Part shown: one piece after another, positions 12,105 to 23,575 of the stretch
Layout: each line of letters opens with the position of its first letter
Position numbering within the stretch: position 1 is the stretch's first letter
Assembly: GCA_020747015.1 (NCBI GenBank)
Contig: JAGTJM010000002.1
Span: 930,001 to 994,000 of the forward strand
Reading direction: 5' to 3'
Origin: Pyrenochaeta sp. MPI-SDFR-AT-0127
Taxonomy: Eukaryota; Ascomycota; Dothideomycetes; Pleosporales; Cucurbitariaceae
DNA: 64,000 nucleotides
The notes under the pieces: model-generated
Database searches by the model: none
What the model saw: the letters and a program-made list of their open reading frames with translations, nothing else
Told to the model about the DNA's origin: nothing
Made by a program: the position numbers and the translations under genes

Positions 12105-12132
12105 CAGACAGAACTTTTGAAAGGCACCTCCG
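12105..12132 (-). repeat. right terminal inverted repeat of the Tc1 element
   Basis: Read on the minus strand it begins CGGAGGTGCCTTTCAAAAG and abuts a TA dinucleotide. It matches the left end with one mismatch in 28 bases. Confidence 0.93.
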
Positions 12133-12134
12133 TA

Positions 12135-15100
12135 CACCAAAGCGATTTCTAAGGCAAAGGTTTGGGTGAGCGGGTACGATAGATGCATTGACAGTGAAGC
12201 GAAACAAACACGCTTAACCGCGGCCAGTACCACATTTTCTCAGCCCTGATTTCAGTACGCTGCCTTGACCTGAGACGCGTATACTTCATGTCGATGTGCA
12301 CTGAGGTGAATCATGGCTTCAGTGAAGGTCGAAATGTTGAAGTAAAGCGTTCTGCAACAATGGCTTGATGGACACAAACGGGAGTAAACAATTTGGCGAC
12401 GTGGACTAGCATTGCAACAAATGATCTGCAAGATCCTTTACGCAAACTGTCACAGCACCCCCTTTCTCCCTGGGCCACCAACAATTCGCAGTTCGCGTGT
12501 TCTTACCATTCGCTTGTCAAATAGCATGTCTGGGATCTTCACACCAGATGATGTCGCATGAAAGCTACCATTTGCCACAATCTGCATGACAATGGTATGA
12601 TCGTGGGCTGTGGGAGAATACACAATTAAACACCCAACAACGACACGCAACACTCTAACCACATTCACCACTGTCGACTTTGTTCGCGTACCGTTTTTCT
12701 AATATTAGTAAATCCTGAAGCAGCCAAGAAGCATGACGGTTATCTGACATCCAATTAGGTGTTCCGATCTGCGTAGGTTTACGTCTTGCATACCAAAAGC
12801 GACGGAAGTCAAGGTTCATCAGGTTCTAGCCACCCGCGCCTCATTTGAAGACCATGTGTGGCGCCCGCATATTGCCACAGCGGCTCGGAATTGCTCCCCA
12901 GCTCCATATGTAACATGAGCAGCTGATTGTACGCGTAACTGTTAACTAGATTCTAATTGTTGACAGTCAGAAGATGACAATTACTTCTTCAAACATTCTT
13001 CAAAGTCAGACGAATTTGCCACTTCATGGGCACAGCGCTAGTGACGATCCAAAGCTGCACGAGACTTGGCAACGTCCCTATCTCGCATGCCCACAAGAAA
13101 ATAGCTTCCGTCTGGGTGCCTTATTTAGTGTTCCAGGCTTGCCCAACCTGCTTGCGGGATTGGAGAAGGAGGTAACAGGCTTGCAACCGCACTTCGCAGA
13201 TCATTATCCGCGCCAGATCTTGCTTTGATGTCGCAAACCATTCGGAGCTCCTCCGTGGAACCAGAGTGAGAGCACGTGCGTAACGCCACGAGAGTGCCAT
13301 GTTGCTGGGTAAAGTGTTCTGGATGGGGCGAACTTGGCGACAAGCCCACCGGTGCGTAAACATGCAGACGCAACGATGAAAACCACCACTTGCAAGAGGT
13401 GCACAGCGCCGAACGGAGACTTGCACGGATGGATAGGATTTTGAGTGGTTGAGGCTACCACAATACAAGTCTCAGACATTTTCCACATTCGGATCAAAGG
13501 AGTCGAGCTCTTACATGGACTGATGTCGGAAAATATTCCGATCCCGGCTCAATATCCGCACCTTGAAGACTAAGAGAAGATGGTGAGATGATGGACTTCA
13601 TTGACCGAAGGCTGGGTTTCACTCGGTCCCATGCATTCTTCCTGATTCTATGAATCGTGGCTTCGCACCGCCGATGCAGATGAGACAAGAGAGAAGAAGT
13701 GGAATTGCCAATCTTAATCCCCCCCTGCTCGCAAACGGGTTACATTGAGGACGTGCATCGCGTATCGTTGTGCAAACTGACCAAAACAACACGGAGACTA
13801 CGTCGCGAGAGTAATAATCGGTCTTGAGGCCACAGGATCGTTGATGACTGCATACATGTACGCCAATACTCCTGATCACCAAATGTGTTTCAAACTGAAC
13901 GAAAACTTGCAAAGGTGTCCACTTACTAGCTCTCTTAACCCACTTTCCGCCTCTCGCTTACAGGCTCACCCTACCAGTTGCGATCGTTTTGATCCACATC
14001 GCAGCACCTCTCGCGCAATTGAATCGTATGATCATGGATTCCGGTAGAAAAACACCCCTCGAATAAGATACGAGGCTCATCTCGCTTCACTTCCTTGTTG
14101 ACTTTATGCAGCAAATCACATTGTGTGGCTTTAAAACCAGGCGGTCAGCCGCTGACGCAAGGCTGGAACACTGCCGGTTGGGTCGTCGTGAAAAAAGCTA
14201 CCCGCTGGAGCCACGTACATGCGCCTCTATGCACTCATTACCAGTGCTGCTTGTGGGATCCTAGATGGCCAATGGCGTCACGTGCACGTGCTTCAGCCTT
14301 GATCTGGAAGGTTCCGCGTCGGTACCATCGATAAGTGGTTGGAGTCGAAATCCTTTGGGTTTGCGATACTCCATGTTACCACGCTTGGAGAAGAAGAGGA
14401 GGCGAAGAGAGGGTAAAACCTCCGTCGGCGTGTTTGCGGTCAATACTCAGCCGTTCCTTGAGCTAACGGGGGCGGTTCGGGAGATACACAGGTATGGAAA
14501 TATGTCCTCGCGATTCTGCATCGGTTTTGCGTAGGAGTTAAATCGCATGAACCTCTTTTCGGGAGGGGGAAGGATAAGCAGTGCGGTGAACGGTAGTCGT
14601 CCCTTCTTCCGACGTTATTGACCCGTATTGGATCAATAAGTTGCGTTGAAAAGGGATGTGGATCAATACATCCTACCAGTCTTTGTCGTGCGTTTGGAAG
14701 GAGTGGCACGATGAGTGATCCAGGATCCCCCGTCCAGAAACCTGGACGGCGATGATGTGTTGAAGGGATGGAGTGGGTCAAAGGTCAAGTTCGGCCTGAA
14801 GGTCACGGAGACGTTGGACAGCCTAGAACCGTGATACTCTAGCAGATACGGATAGTTATAGAGGGATTACTATGGCAGATCAGGTTGTGACGTAGACAGG
14901 TTTCGAATGTACCGCCACAAATGCATTATCAATCTCTTTGGTGTGATGAGCAATCGATGCGCATGACAAATTATGGAAAGACAGCAGGGGAGCAGATGAG
15001 ATGATTCTGTAACATACCAGCCATGTTCCATGCATTATGATGGCCGAAAACGGGATGGGGACAAGGACACCTTATTTGCACGTTAGATCACTCACTTCGT

Positions 15101-15168
15101 AGTCATCCAAATGCACATCTGGTTGTCTTTCGATTTTGCTGACCTTCACCCAAATCCTTGCCTCGAGG
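12135..15168. other. gene-poor stretch
   Basis: Three kilobases between the transposon and the CENP-K-like gene with only short, unconserved frames on both strands. No RNA gene, LTR or tandem repeat recognised. The last part probably contains the 3' flank of the CENP-K-like gene. Confidence 0.45.
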
Positions 15169-16277
15169 TTAGGCCTCCAGTACTCTTCCAAAATCAACTA
15201 ACCGTAGCTTCTTCGCATCCTTTGGATGGAGGTGCGCAATTTTCGCCCTCACAAGGAACCTGGAAGCCGCAGAATCCCTCTTAAGCTGATAGTATGCCTT
15301 CCCACCGCCAGGGCCAATTAATGTCGCAAAAAGATCCCCAATCAACTGCCGCATCTCCGCATCAGCAGCTTCAGCTTCAGTGGGTGGTTCCTGCTCATCA
15401 CCAAGTGCGGATTCGTTGCCCCAGATCTGATCAATCCGAAGTTGGCGGGACTTTTCTGAAATGGCCTTATTCGACAGCTTTGCTCGTCCCTTTTTGGTGA
15501 AGCCAGCCGCAAGCGTGTCCTCTTCGACGTCCAGCATGTCGCCTACGACCGGGCCACCGAGTTCTTCGGCTGCGATCATGCTGGAAAGGTAGTCGTTGAC
15601 GAAATTGTTCATTGCTTCGCCAAGACGTTGTGCGTCGTTGTTGTAGCTGTCCCTCTTTGCATACTTCGCTGCAACGAGCTCTCTTGCTAATTGAGCAGGC
15701 GTCTTTTGCAAACGGTCATCATGCTGCGCGTGCAACTGCTCAATGCGTTTCTCCATAGCCTTTGTAAGGAGATCCGCATCGTGTAAGTTGAGCTTTTCGT
15801 GACGTAGAATAGTAGTTGTTTTGGCAAGCTGGGTTTCCGTGCTGGCGATGGCTTCCTTTGTTCCTTTAATATTCTGTTGAAAATTACGTATAGCTAATAG
15901 GGCCGGAAGCATTGAGCTTTGGCTGGGGAGAAATGTTGCGGTTGGCTTGAGGCGCGTGTACGCGTCTTTGACCGCGAGGAGTTGCCGCAGCTTTTGGCGT
16001 GGTTCGTCCGAGGCACAGGCAGCATGCCCCAGATTGAATTTGATGTGTGATCGCAGCTGAATTTGTCAGTTTGAGCAGTGTGACAATGGTTCTGCAATCA
16101 TACCAACTCCAGCGCTGCCTGTTGTTCTTGGACACGTGCCTGCAACTCCTGGACTGTGTGCTCCAAACGCGCCCGGGTGCCGGACGCGTCAAGATCCATT
16201 ACATTGTCATGTAGCGCATTTGTCTCCTTGGCATGCACTCGTATTTTCTGGACAGCTTCTATGTGGTGTTGCTCCAT
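15169..16277 (-). CDS. CENP-K-like kinetochore protein
   Basis: Two exons on the minus strand, 16277-16104 and 16056-15169, giving 353 residues. The start MEQHHIEAVQKIRV was chosen because it opens the helical frame that continues through the join QQAALEL/LRSHIKFNL. The 47-bp intron has donor GTATGA and acceptor TTCAG. The protein is mostly alpha-helical, with coiled coil at about 35-60 and 130-190. The segment LRQLLAVKDAYTRLKP followed by MLPALLAIRNFQQNI is a pattern I associate with fungal proteins of the CENP-K (Sim4-type) family. Members sit in the CCAN/Sim4 inner kinetochore complex at centromeres. Family call is from memory of that block and is less certain than the gene model. It is divergently paired with the KH-domain gene. 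Confidence 0.75.
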
Positions 16278-17084
16278 GCTGAGGCAATGTGGTAGATGAT
16301 GCAACCCTATGGTGTTGTACAGGAACAATGTCGCTATACACGCTGCACATACCGTCACCTATAAGGACACGATTGGTGCAAGGTGCTGTGGATATGTTTA
16401 CGCGTGTAGGTGTGACGTGGGCACAATGGCAACCGAGAGCGCGCAGAGGTCGCACTGTCACGTGAGGCCAAGCCTCAAGGCGGAGTCCCTTTTTGTCATG
16501 CCTTGCACCGCACCCGCCCGTTCTACTCTCCACCATCGCCCATCGCCCATCGCTCCTTCTGCAGCACCATCTCCACCTCTTTTCCTTCCAGAGACTTTCC
16601 ACTAGAGGCCCAAGTTGCGCAGCCTCGAGCTCTCCTCATCTGAGACGCCGGTGTGCCTGCTGACAAGGTTTGACGAGCGCGCTTTCTTTGCTTGGGCCAG
16701 TTTCTTCTCTACTCGACAGCACCTCCAGAAGCACTCACCCTCTCCGACTCTATCCTGCACCTGCACCTGCACCTGCACAGTACCAGCTCCCGCGGCTCCT
16801 CTCTCCCGAGGCGTCGTCCCTCCGACCACTGCTCCCACTGCACCCACTGCACGCTCCAAGCCCTACCCTCGCTCCGACGATCTCACCTCCGCACCCTCCA
16901 ACCACACTTGCGCAGTCCCCTTCCTGTCGCCAGCACAGCACGCTTTCCTTGACGGCCCCTGCTGTACATAACGTCGCATAATCGAGATCAATTGAACAAG
17001 TCCTACCACCTCGTTTGAAGTGCGCGCCGGCCCGTGAAAGCCCAATATTCCCGTTTCAAGACACAAGACTCATCTATAGGAACC
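16278..17084. promoter_or_regulatory. shared upstream region of the CENP-K-like and KH genes
   Basis: The two genes are transcribed away from this 807-bp interval. The half nearest the KH gene is C/T-rich and includes a CCTGCA hexamer repeat (about 16,754-16,779) and a doubled CCCATCG motif, typical of fungal 5' leaders. No specific factor site can be assigned. Proline- and serine-rich frames here are shadows of the C/T bias. Confidence 0.5.
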
Positions 17085-18597
17085 ATGTCTACATCACCAA
17101 TCATCGCCGCTTCCTCAGCCAAGCGCCCGCTTGAGGAACCTTCCTCGCCCGCTGGCCCTAACGACCAGCCCGACGCCAAGCGCCCTGCCTTGGACAAGAT
17201 GGTCAAGGATGAGCCCAGTGCAGACGACATTGACGTTGCCCAGCCAGTCAAGGGCGAAGGCGTCGCCACCGAGGACATCAAGCAAGACACCCTCAAGTCA
17301 GAACTGGATGGAGTCGATGTTGTTACCCGCAACGGCGCTGATGTCATCCAGGCTGACACAGTTGTCCCCGATGCCCCTTCCATCCTTGAGACGCAGCCAA
17401 TCCAATCCACTTCTGGTGCCAACGGCCGCCCTGTGAACCATAATCAGCAAGTGGATGAGTCGAACTGGCTTCATTTGCGTGCTTGCATTGGCACCAGCGA
17501 GGCCGCAACCATTATTGGTAAGGGCGGCGAGAACGTGACGCAGATTCGACGGCTGTCAGGCGCCAAGTGTACTGTGAGCGACTATTCTCGCGGTGCCGTT
17601 GAGCGGATTCTCACCGTAAGCGGCCAAGTGGATGCTGTCTCCAAAGCTTTTGGCCTTATTGTCCGCACACTCAACCAGGAGGACCTCGAGACCCCGTCAA
17701 CCTCCACATCCAAGGCGTATCCTATGCGATTGCTCATTCCTCACATCCTCATCGGCTCCATAATCGGCAAAGCCGGTGTCCGTATTCGTGAGATCCAAGA
17801 AGCTTCGAACGCAAAATTGAACGCATCTGATACCCTCTTACCCAATTCTGGGGAGCGTTCATTGGTAGTCCTGGGTGTTGCCGACGCTGTGCACATTGCC
17901 GTCTATTATGTAGCACAAACCTTGGTTGAGCAGCTGACAGAGCGGTTTGGCGGGCCAGCTGCCTCGCAGTATGCAACTCGCAGCGGCATGGCTGCCAATG
18001 TTGTCCCTGGTGGCATGTCTGTTCAGCCGTACGTTCCCCAGCCCGCGGGAGGCCAGTATGCACACACTCAAAATTTTCGTCGCCAAGAGCCCCAGCGTAC
18101 CCCCGCTCATGGTGGTTATGCTGCCCCCATGCATGGACAGCCCCCTCAGCCAAGTCCCTACGGTCATCCTACTATGCCCTATGGAGCCGGCTCACCTAGT
18201 CGAGCTCCCTACGGTGGACCAGCGGCACCTAATCCCTATAGTGGCCATCATGCTGCAGCGCCTGTCGCGCATGGCGCAGCTCCTAATCATGCAGGAAATG
18301 TAGCGATGCCTGGCCAACCTCTCACACAACAGATTTTTATTCCTAACGATATGGTTGGTGCTATCATTGGCAAGGGCGGTGCGAAAATAAACGAGATTCG
18401 CCAGCTCAGTGGTAGTGTAATCAAAATAAACGAGCCCACTGACAATAGCAACGAACGTCTCGTAACCATTACCGGTACACAAGAGTGCAATCAAATGGCA
18501 TTATACATGCTGTACTCTCGACTTGGTAAGAAGATGTCCGAACGACTAGTTTCAGAAGCTAACAATACAAACAGAATCAGAGAAACACCGTATCTAG
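17085..18597 (+). CDS. rnc1: three-KH-domain RNA-binding protein (Pbp2/Rnc1-like)
   Basis: Two exons, 17085-18525 and 18575-18597, giving 487 residues. The start is the first ATG (MSTSPIIAAS); an in-frame upstream extension lacks ATG. KH1 lies at about 126-195 (IIGKGG), KH2 at 211-285 (IIGKAG) and KH3 at 410-487 (IIGKGG), all with an intact GxxG loop for single-stranded nucleic acid. A Gly/Pro/His/Tyr-rich low-complexity spacer separates KH2 and KH3. Removing the 49-bp intron (donor GTAAGA, branch CTAAC) gives the C-terminus LYSRLESEKHRI, which closes the last KH helix; reading through would add an unrelated tail. The closest known proteins are yeast Pbp2 and fission yeast Rnc1, which bind and stabilise mRNAs. 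Targets here are unknown. Confidence 0.92.
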
Positions 18598-19071
18598 TGG
18601 TGAAGCGGCTGTGTATCAAAGAGAACACACCTTGCGTAGACTAGTGTCTTTCTTGAATGCATGTTAAATGGAGCACGGGCGTAACGGTATAACTCTACAG
18701 CTTTCGGGCTTTGTACTTCACGTTATCAATACTTTCGGACTGCGCGAGCAGTGCCTGGTGGGACTTCATTGGGCCTTCTTGGTAAAGATTGCCCTTCTTT
18801 CTGGTCTCTTCTTCGGATCTTCACAGTACCTATACTCGATCATCTAGCAAAAGCTCTTATACTTTCATGGTCGCTTTATCTGCATGACTTTTATGTGCCC
18901 CGCCTCTCGGAGCCTGTGCCGCCAACATCACAATAATAATGCACTTAAACCTCTGCATCCTAGCTTTGAGTAGCAATGCGGCGTTACTCACGTAGTGCTA
19001 TGACGTGGACAGCTGTTCCAGATCCCACCTTGCAATTCTATCCTCCAACCGTTCTTGGCCTTACAAGCCCA
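18598..19071. other. intergenic between convergent genes
   Basis: The KH gene and the BTB gene converge here, so the interval holds both 3' ends. No other gene or RNA is visible. Confidence 0.5.
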
Positions 19072-20189
19072 CTAACACCGTCCCAAGAATACGTCCGCGC
19101 ATCTCTCTGTCTCTTCATGCTCATGATATAGACTGCATCGCGCACCTCGCCATGGTTTGCAAGCTTCCCACTTCCTGACTTTTCTCATGTTGCCCGCTTC
19201 ACCAGACGCTCCGCCTGACGTGTCGATTCCGTCTTCAGCAGCGTCCCACTTTCCCCTTCCATCCTCCCAGCCCGCCATGCTCACACCGTTTTCTACGCAC
19301 TTTGTACAAAACGCAAGACAGCAATCTTCGCAAGCCACTGCGCCACAGCGGGGGGGCAGAATGATGCGACAGTTATCACATGCGCGTGTGCTGTGCCAGG
19401 AGTCTGGACACCACATACGTAGTCTATGCCGCGAAAGAGCCTCGGAGCACGGACGTTTTAAACGGACACAGAGATCGCGAAGGAAGGCTGCATGCCAAGT
19501 GTCGCTGTGGGACTCCAGAAGGCGATCGGTCTTCTTGAATGAAAAAAGGTCAAGGACAAGATAGCGGAGTAGGGACGAATCCCGGATTTGTTCGTAAAGG
19601 ATGCGCGTATCGCTCGGTGTGAGAACAGAATTCGTTCTGTCGGCAAGCTCACTCACACAGTCCACTACAGCATTCCGTGCACCCTCCAATCCTAGTCGAT
19701 CTGCCAACGCATACACGTGCAATAAGGTATAGTATGCTGGCTTTCCATCTTTGAATGGTGCCGGTATGATGGAAGTGTAGAGCCAGGACACGAGGAGCTG
19801 GAAGTGCGCAACATCGACATCGTCGAGTTGGATGGTATTGGACGAAGTTTCGAGAAATGGGCCAGTCAGAGCGGCGCGAAAATAAGACGATTGGGACGTT
19901 AGAAGTGTAGTATGGACATGAAACGGTGTAGATTTTGCACCGATGAGAATGGTGGATGTGCTTGTGAAATCGGAAGGGTTGGCTCTGTGTTGTGAGTTAG
20001 TTCGTATTTCGTCGCATGAGTAATGGAGAGTGATCCTGGTAGCTGAGACCCGGATGGACTCCCTTGCGGCAGAACATGCCTTAATTGCCCAGCTCGTGCG
20101 CCCGTCCAGGTATACGGTGGTGGGAGATTAGGAGTTGGAATGCGGCTCGTGTCGGTGCCGACACTGCGTGGGATAATAGTGCGTGTCAT
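19072..20189 (-). CDS. BTB/POZ-domain protein with Cys-rich C-terminus
   Basis: The main exon is 19984-19072. It opens, after a CTAAC branch site and a CACAG acceptor, with a BTB/POZ core: ANPSDFTSTSTILIG, then TPFHVHTTLLTSQSSYFRAAL, then the LLVSWLYTS segment. A C-terminal Cys/His cluster follows (CPDSW, CDNC, CGAVACEDCCLAFCTKC), which could bind zinc. The 5' exon is uncertain. The best candidate starts at 20189 (MTRTIIPRSV) and ends at 20080 with a GC-type donor (AAG/GCATGT), which keeps frame and gives 340 residues. Two weaker GT donors nearby also fit. BTB proteins mediate dimerisation and often act as Cullin-3 adaptors; that role is inferred only. No BACK or Kelch domain is visible. Confidence 0.8.
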
Positions 20190-20897
20190 TTGCTGATATT
20201 CTACAAGTTGTCTGTGAATCTGCTCCTCAGTGTACGTTTGTTAAGCAAGATCACAAGCAACGATGACAAGGACCAAAAAGCTAAGTTGAGCACACAGGGA
20301 GGCGGCCCACTCCGTCTTTGAGGATAATGATGGGCTCACCGCAAGCGGTTCGACAGTGGTATGGAGGAATGTGTCTCGGAATGCATACTTAGCAGTAGCC
20401 GTAGGGCACAAACAGGCGAACACCAACTTCTTGACAATAATCCTATGGTTGCTTGCAGACCCAGTGGCATCAGTGCGGTTTTAAATTTCTCGCCAAAACC
20501 AGGGCGAGTAAACCTCGCGCCGGGAACAGTTCTTCGCTTGATAGTTGAGACGCAACAAAGCAATCCGTGAAAATGCGTTGTAAGAACAATGCTAAATTAT
20601 AGGCAACGAAAAGAGGAGGGGAAAAGAGAAGACAGCAGTGTTTTGGAGTGGAATAGCGCAAATATACTCATTTTTTCTATCGGGAATATCTTGGTCCTGA
20701 TTGAAACTTAAATGGGATACTTGCTCGTCATTGTTATACATGGTTAATATACGAGCTCAGCCCTTTCGGGGTCTCGTGGAGCATTCATGGTAATACCAAA
20801 CGAAAATGTTGCAATTGTCAATGACACCTATTTGGTGGTCACTCGACAAACGATTTGACGTCTGCGAACAAGTCAGAACAAGTCGTACCAAAAAACC
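20190..20897. other. intergenic, nothing recognised
   Basis: Lies between the BTB gene's 5' end and the 3' end of the Mam33 gene. Only short unconserved frames are present. Confidence 0.5.
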
Positions 20898-21944
20898 TCA
20901 CAAGTAGAACTCACTATTCAACCACCTGATGTACTCTTTCTGCTCTTTGTGGTCGATATAATCAGGGATGAACAGGGCTAGGCGGGTATTGATACCTCGT
21001 TCTTCGAGGTACTTCTCAAGTAGGATCTGGAGGTCTTCGTCAAGATTGTTGAAAGGGGGCCCAGTGTACAGTGTCCGCCTTGACCAATCCTTCTCGGCAG
21101 TTACAGGGTCAGCAAGGTCAGCAGTGGGGAAGTAGTAGAGGTCCTCGATCAGGAAGTCACCATCCTGAGCAGTAGCCTCGATTGCAAGAGCTCCCTTGCC
21201 AGGACGCTCAATGCGGATGCTGGCGTGGGCGGGGAAGCCCTGTTGCTGGCCGTCGTCCTCATAGTCGTCCTCGAGGTCTTCACGATCGGCAGGCGCAATG
21301 CGATCCTCGGGTGCGACGCGAACATTGCCGTCCTGTGTTCTGCCTTGGTTGATGGAGCCCTTTGTGTTGGCGCCGCCCGACTGAGTGTCCATGTTGATAT
21401 CATCGTACATGGCGTTGTCTTCCACAAGATCCTCGCCAGGGACGTTGTTGTTCAGGTCTGCAGTAGTGAAGGTAATGCGGATCTTCTCATCGCCGAAAGT
21501 TCGAGTTAAGATGACTTCCTGGTTGCCGGCCTGGTCTTCAACCTGCGCTGGGGTAAGCTCTTGGTCGGTACGTCTCAGCATCGTCACCCTACCTCAAACG
21601 GGCTATTCTCGAGGTATTCCTTGATGTTTGCGGATAGATCTTCATCCTCCTTCATGTCTTCCTCCATTGAAATCTCGCTTTGCAGCTTCGCAACAAGCTC
21701 CTCGTTGACTGCCATGGTTAGCCAGGATTTTTGCTGGTTCCAATCCACGCGTACCCCCGCTGCTGTCCTGTCTCTGTGTAGTCGAGACGTGGAACGAGGC
21801 TGTGAGTCTGGGAATCGATGTCGCCCATGCGGGCTGGAACGCTGCCGTCTGTCGCAGTACGGACGGTGGCTGGCGAGCAGCTTTCGTGAAGAGACGAACC
21901 GCAGACCGCGGTGCAGTGCGGGCAAGGTTTCTGAGGGGGAACAT
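20898..21944 (-). CDS. MAM33: mitochondrial matrix p32 / Mam33 family protein
   Basis: Three exons on minus, 21944-21755, 21708-21593 and 21542-20898, giving 316 residues. The joins are QDSSG/VNEELVAKLQSEI and NSPFE/VEDQAGNQEVILTR. The N-terminus (MFPLRNLARTAPRS, Arg/Ala/Ser-rich, no acids for about 50 residues) is a mitochondrial presequence. The rest is the acidic p32/gC1qBP fold: a first helix (NEELVAKLQSEI), the beta-sheet region VILTRTFGDEKIRITFTTADLNN, an acidic loop rich in Asp/Glu, then C-terminal helices ending EYIRWLNSEFYL. The family forms doughnut-shaped trimers in the matrix and supports mitochondrial translation and oxidative phosphorylation. It is head-to-head with the citrate carrier. 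Confidence 0.93.
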
Positions 21945-22386
21945 GTTGCTTGTATGCGATGACTGGGGAATCTCCAGGTAACCAGGAGATACGGTGCAGA
22001 AGTAATGCAATTCCCTAAGCCTGAGACAACCAAAAAAGTTGAGATCATTGCTTCCCCAGGTCACGTGCGCACATGGCGGACCGTGTGGCAGGCGCGACTT
22101 TGGACCAACCAAACTCCAAGAACCTCCGAGCACGAGATTTAATCACTCCCGAACAGAAAACCTGCGCCGAAAGCAGTGCATTGGACAACCGCCGGACCAA
22201 GGCCATCAATCAATTGACCAACGGCATTTTGTGGTCAGCGGTTGCCTCGCAAATCTGTACCAGATTTCAACATCGAATCGCCTATCTCCAGGACGCACCG
22301 ATACCAACGCGCACTTTCACCAGTCCACTGCAGACGCCCCCGCTGCTGCCGTACCCATTACGGGTCTCGAGAGACTAGCAGCCAAG
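21945..22386. promoter_or_regulatory. shared upstream region of MAM33 and CTP1
   Basis: A 442-bp head-to-head interval between two nuclear genes for mitochondrial proteins. An ATTGG (inverted CCAAT) lies at about 22,182, which could be a HAP-complex site; this is only a word match. Frames read across it are shadows. Confidence 0.45.
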
Positions 22387-23575
22387 ATGGCGACTGCATC
22401 GTCCGAGAAGAAGAAGGTACTCGGAACACCCACACAATCGAGGGTCAAAATAGCTAAGTTACAGTAGCCGAGCGCAATGCGCTCAATTCTCGCAGGTGCG
22501 ACTGCTGGAGCTGTAGAAATATGTAATCGGACCCGACTCGGATCGCTGCGATTACCCACTGACGTGAACAGCAATCACATACCCTGCTGAGTGTACGCCG
22601 CTGGCCATTCGTTCCCTGAACTATGTCCGTCCCTGACGAAATCTAGTTGCGAAGACACGCTCACAGCTCAACCGACGATTACCAGACGGTAAGAAGCTTC
22701 CTTGGCCACCGTTTGGCAAACAATGGTACGCGGGTTGCACAACCCTGATCATCGGCAACTCGTTGAAGGCGGGCATAAGTACGTAATCGACAATGACAGC
22801 GTAAGGCCCCTCTCTAATCTGAGGTAGGATTTGTTGCCTTTGATATGTACAAGGACTTATTGGCAGATGCCGAAGGCAATATTTCAGGTCCTGCAACCGT
22901 CGTAGCTGGGTTCGGCGCCGGAGCCACGGAATCATTGCTAGCAGTGACGCCATTTGAAAGTATCAAAACGCAATTGTGGGCTTCTTTCTTCCATTTTCTT
23001 GATGCTTGTTGACTTTGCCTCGTAGGATCGATGACCGCAAGTCTGCTACCCCTCGTATGCGAGGATTCATTCACGGATCGAGAATCATCGCGCAAGAGAA
23101 AGGAATTCGGGGTTTCTTCCAAGGTTTTCTCCCGACAACAGCAAGGCAAGCTGCCAACTCAGCTGTACGATTTTCAAGTTACACATCACTCAAACAAATA
23201 GCACAATCGTACGTGGCACCAGGCGAGAAGCTTGGAGCTGTAAGCACTTTTGGGCTCGGAGGACTGGCAGGAATAATAACAGTGTATACCACGATGCCGA
23301 TTGATACCGTGAAAACCCGCATGCAGTCAATAGAGGCGCGGGCTTCGTATAAGAACAGCTTCGACTGTGTCGCGAAGATCTTCAGAGATGAAGGTCTCCT
23401 GACATTTTGGTCCGGAGCTGTTCCACGATTAGGACGTCTAATCCTCAGTGGCGGCATCGTCTTCACCATGTAAGTTGCTTTCATTTTCTATATTTAACAA
23501 GTTCTTACCACCGTCAGGTATGAGAAGTCTATGGAATTTATGGATAGGCTTGATCCACAAGGACAATACATATGA
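22387..23575 (+). CDS. CTP1: mitochondrial tricarboxylate (citrate) carrier
   Basis: Seven exons: 22387-22416, 22468-22522, 22572-22592, 22647-22778, 22828-22975, 23026-23469 and 23518-23575, giving 295 residues, the normal length for the family. Exon 3 is only 21 bp. The three mitochondrial-carrier repeats each carry PxE/DxxK: PAEFAK, PFESIK and PIDTVK. The sequence around SILAGATAGAVEI, GKKLPWPPFGKQWYAGCT and GFFQGFLPTTARQAANSA is that of SLC25A1/Ctp1 citrate exporters. The protein sits in the inner mitochondrial membrane with six membrane helices and swaps matrix citrate for cytosolic malate, feeding acetyl-CoA and lipid synthesis. All six introns are 48-54 bp and GT-AG. Confidence 0.95.

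Larger units (their letters stand above)
10652..12132 (-). mobile_element. complete Tc1/mariner transposon
   Basis: A 1,481-bp element with terminal inverted repeats and a TA target duplication (10650-10651 and 12133-12134). The outer 28 bp of the two ends match except for one base (CGGAGGTACC on the left against CGGAGGTGCC read from the right), and a related GCCACAACGCC / GCCACCACAACGCC motif lies further in. It encloses one uninterrupted transposase. CA and TG content is normal, so it has escaped RIP, in contrast to the block at 56.5-64 kb. Intact ORF plus near-perfect ends mean it may still be mobile or arrived recently. Confidence 0.95.

Noticed and set aside
17034..18644. 536-residue unspliced reading of the KH gene
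   Set aside because: The extension upstream of MSTSPIIAAS lacks an ATG, and the last 40 residues come from reading through a good intron. The spliced 487-residue form ends in the conserved LESEKHRI.
20898..21587. 229-residue reading of Mam33 starting MTMLRRTDQ
   Set aside because: This start lies inside intron 2. The presequence and first helix are in two upstream exons.
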